Below, piece by piece: positions 6,256-6,305 of a stretch of DNA of 6,305 bases. The translations under genes were made by a program, and so were the position numbers. Origin of the DNA: Bdellovibrionota bacterium. Its GTDB lineage: Bacteria; Bdellovibrionota; Bacteriovoracia; Bacteriovoracales; Bacteriovoracaceae. Position 1 is the stretch's first letter. The number at the start of each line of letters is the position of its first letter. The notes beneath the pieces were generated by a model. It saw only the letters and a list, made by a program, of their open reading frames with translations, searched no databases and had not been told where the DNA came from. The DNA lies in contig JAURQB010000075.1 of the NCBI GenBank assembly GCA_030836365.1, forward strand, positions 1 to 6,305, written 5' to 3'.

Positions 6256-6305
6256 TTTAAGTAGTTTAATAATGTAAAGGCATCAGCTCGCCCGCCAACA
6301 CAATA
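6252..6305 (-). CDS. Possible C-terminal end of a convergent gene, cut by window edge
   Basis: Reading leftward from the edge, a frame of 17 codons ends at TAA (6252-6254) and encodes YCVGGRADAFTLLNYLN. It shares the bases TTAA with the stop codon of the lipoprotein gene. The GGRADAF segment has some resemblance to the C-terminal GGR(V/L)(N/D)A stretch of subtilisin-like (S8) proteases, but the piece is far too short to assign. A second minus-strand frame is also open for 12 codons here. The call rests on gene density and on the fit with the neighbouring stop. Confidence 0.35.
   Translation of the reverse strand, partial: YCVGGRADAFTLLNYLN

Noticed and set aside
1..6305. Search for tRNA genes, CRISPR repeats, insertion sequence ends or an uncharacterised defence cassette
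   Set aside because: By eye no cloverleaf-like segments, regularly spaced repeats, terminal inverted repeats with a transposase, or known defence domains were found; all sizeable frames are metabolic or envelope genes.

Overview
The window is AT-rich, gene-dense bacterial DNA with almost no non-coding space. Genes lie on both strands in divergent and convergent pairs. Four complete protein genes and two edge-truncated ones can be supported. Three of the complete products carry export signals: a Sec signal peptide with an outer-membrane-barrel look, a lipoprotein signal, and a Sec signal on a cysteine-rich protease. This points to a Gram-negative (diderm) bacterium. The AT-rich base composition and the load of secreted envelope proteins and hydrolases would suit the Bdellovibrionota (Bacteriovorax-like lineages), but that placement is a guess and no marker gene here settles it.

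Positions 1-3534 form a carbohydrate block. A glycoside hydrolase family 15 enzyme (minus strand, cut by the left edge) and a fused trehalose-6-phosphate synthase/phosphatase (OtsA-OtsB in one 723-residue chain, TTG start) are transcribed away from each other across a shared 70-bp gap. The fusion makes trehalose from UDP-glucose and glucose-6-phosphate in one polypeptide. The GH15 enzyme is a candidate for breaking trehalose or another alpha-glucan back down to glucose, so the pair may set the trehalose level.

Positions 3531-5539 hold two minus-strand envelope genes. Upstream (4883-5539) is a small exported protein that looks like an outer-membrane beta-barrel. Downstream (3531-4760) is a secreted zinc metallopeptidase with an HEISHH motif, a downstream glutamate ligand and 14 cysteines. 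Its stop codon shares the palindrome TTAA with the stop codon of the otsAB fusion. A perfect 12-bp hairpin sits inside the last codons of otsAB and could end transcription from one or both sides.

Positions 5540-6305 hold a lipoprotein with an M23/LytM-like fold whose zinc site is altered. It is transcribed divergently from the barrel gene across 50 bp, perhaps from a nearly leaderless message. At the right edge a short minus-strand open frame looks like the C-terminus of a convergent gene, again sharing TTAA with its neighbour's stop. No RNA gene, mobile element, CRISPR array or long repeat was seen. The most notable points are the compact cysteine-rich metallopeptidase with mixed M48/M13 signatures, the altered M23-like lipoprotein, and the coding-sequence-embedded hairpin at the first convergent junction.
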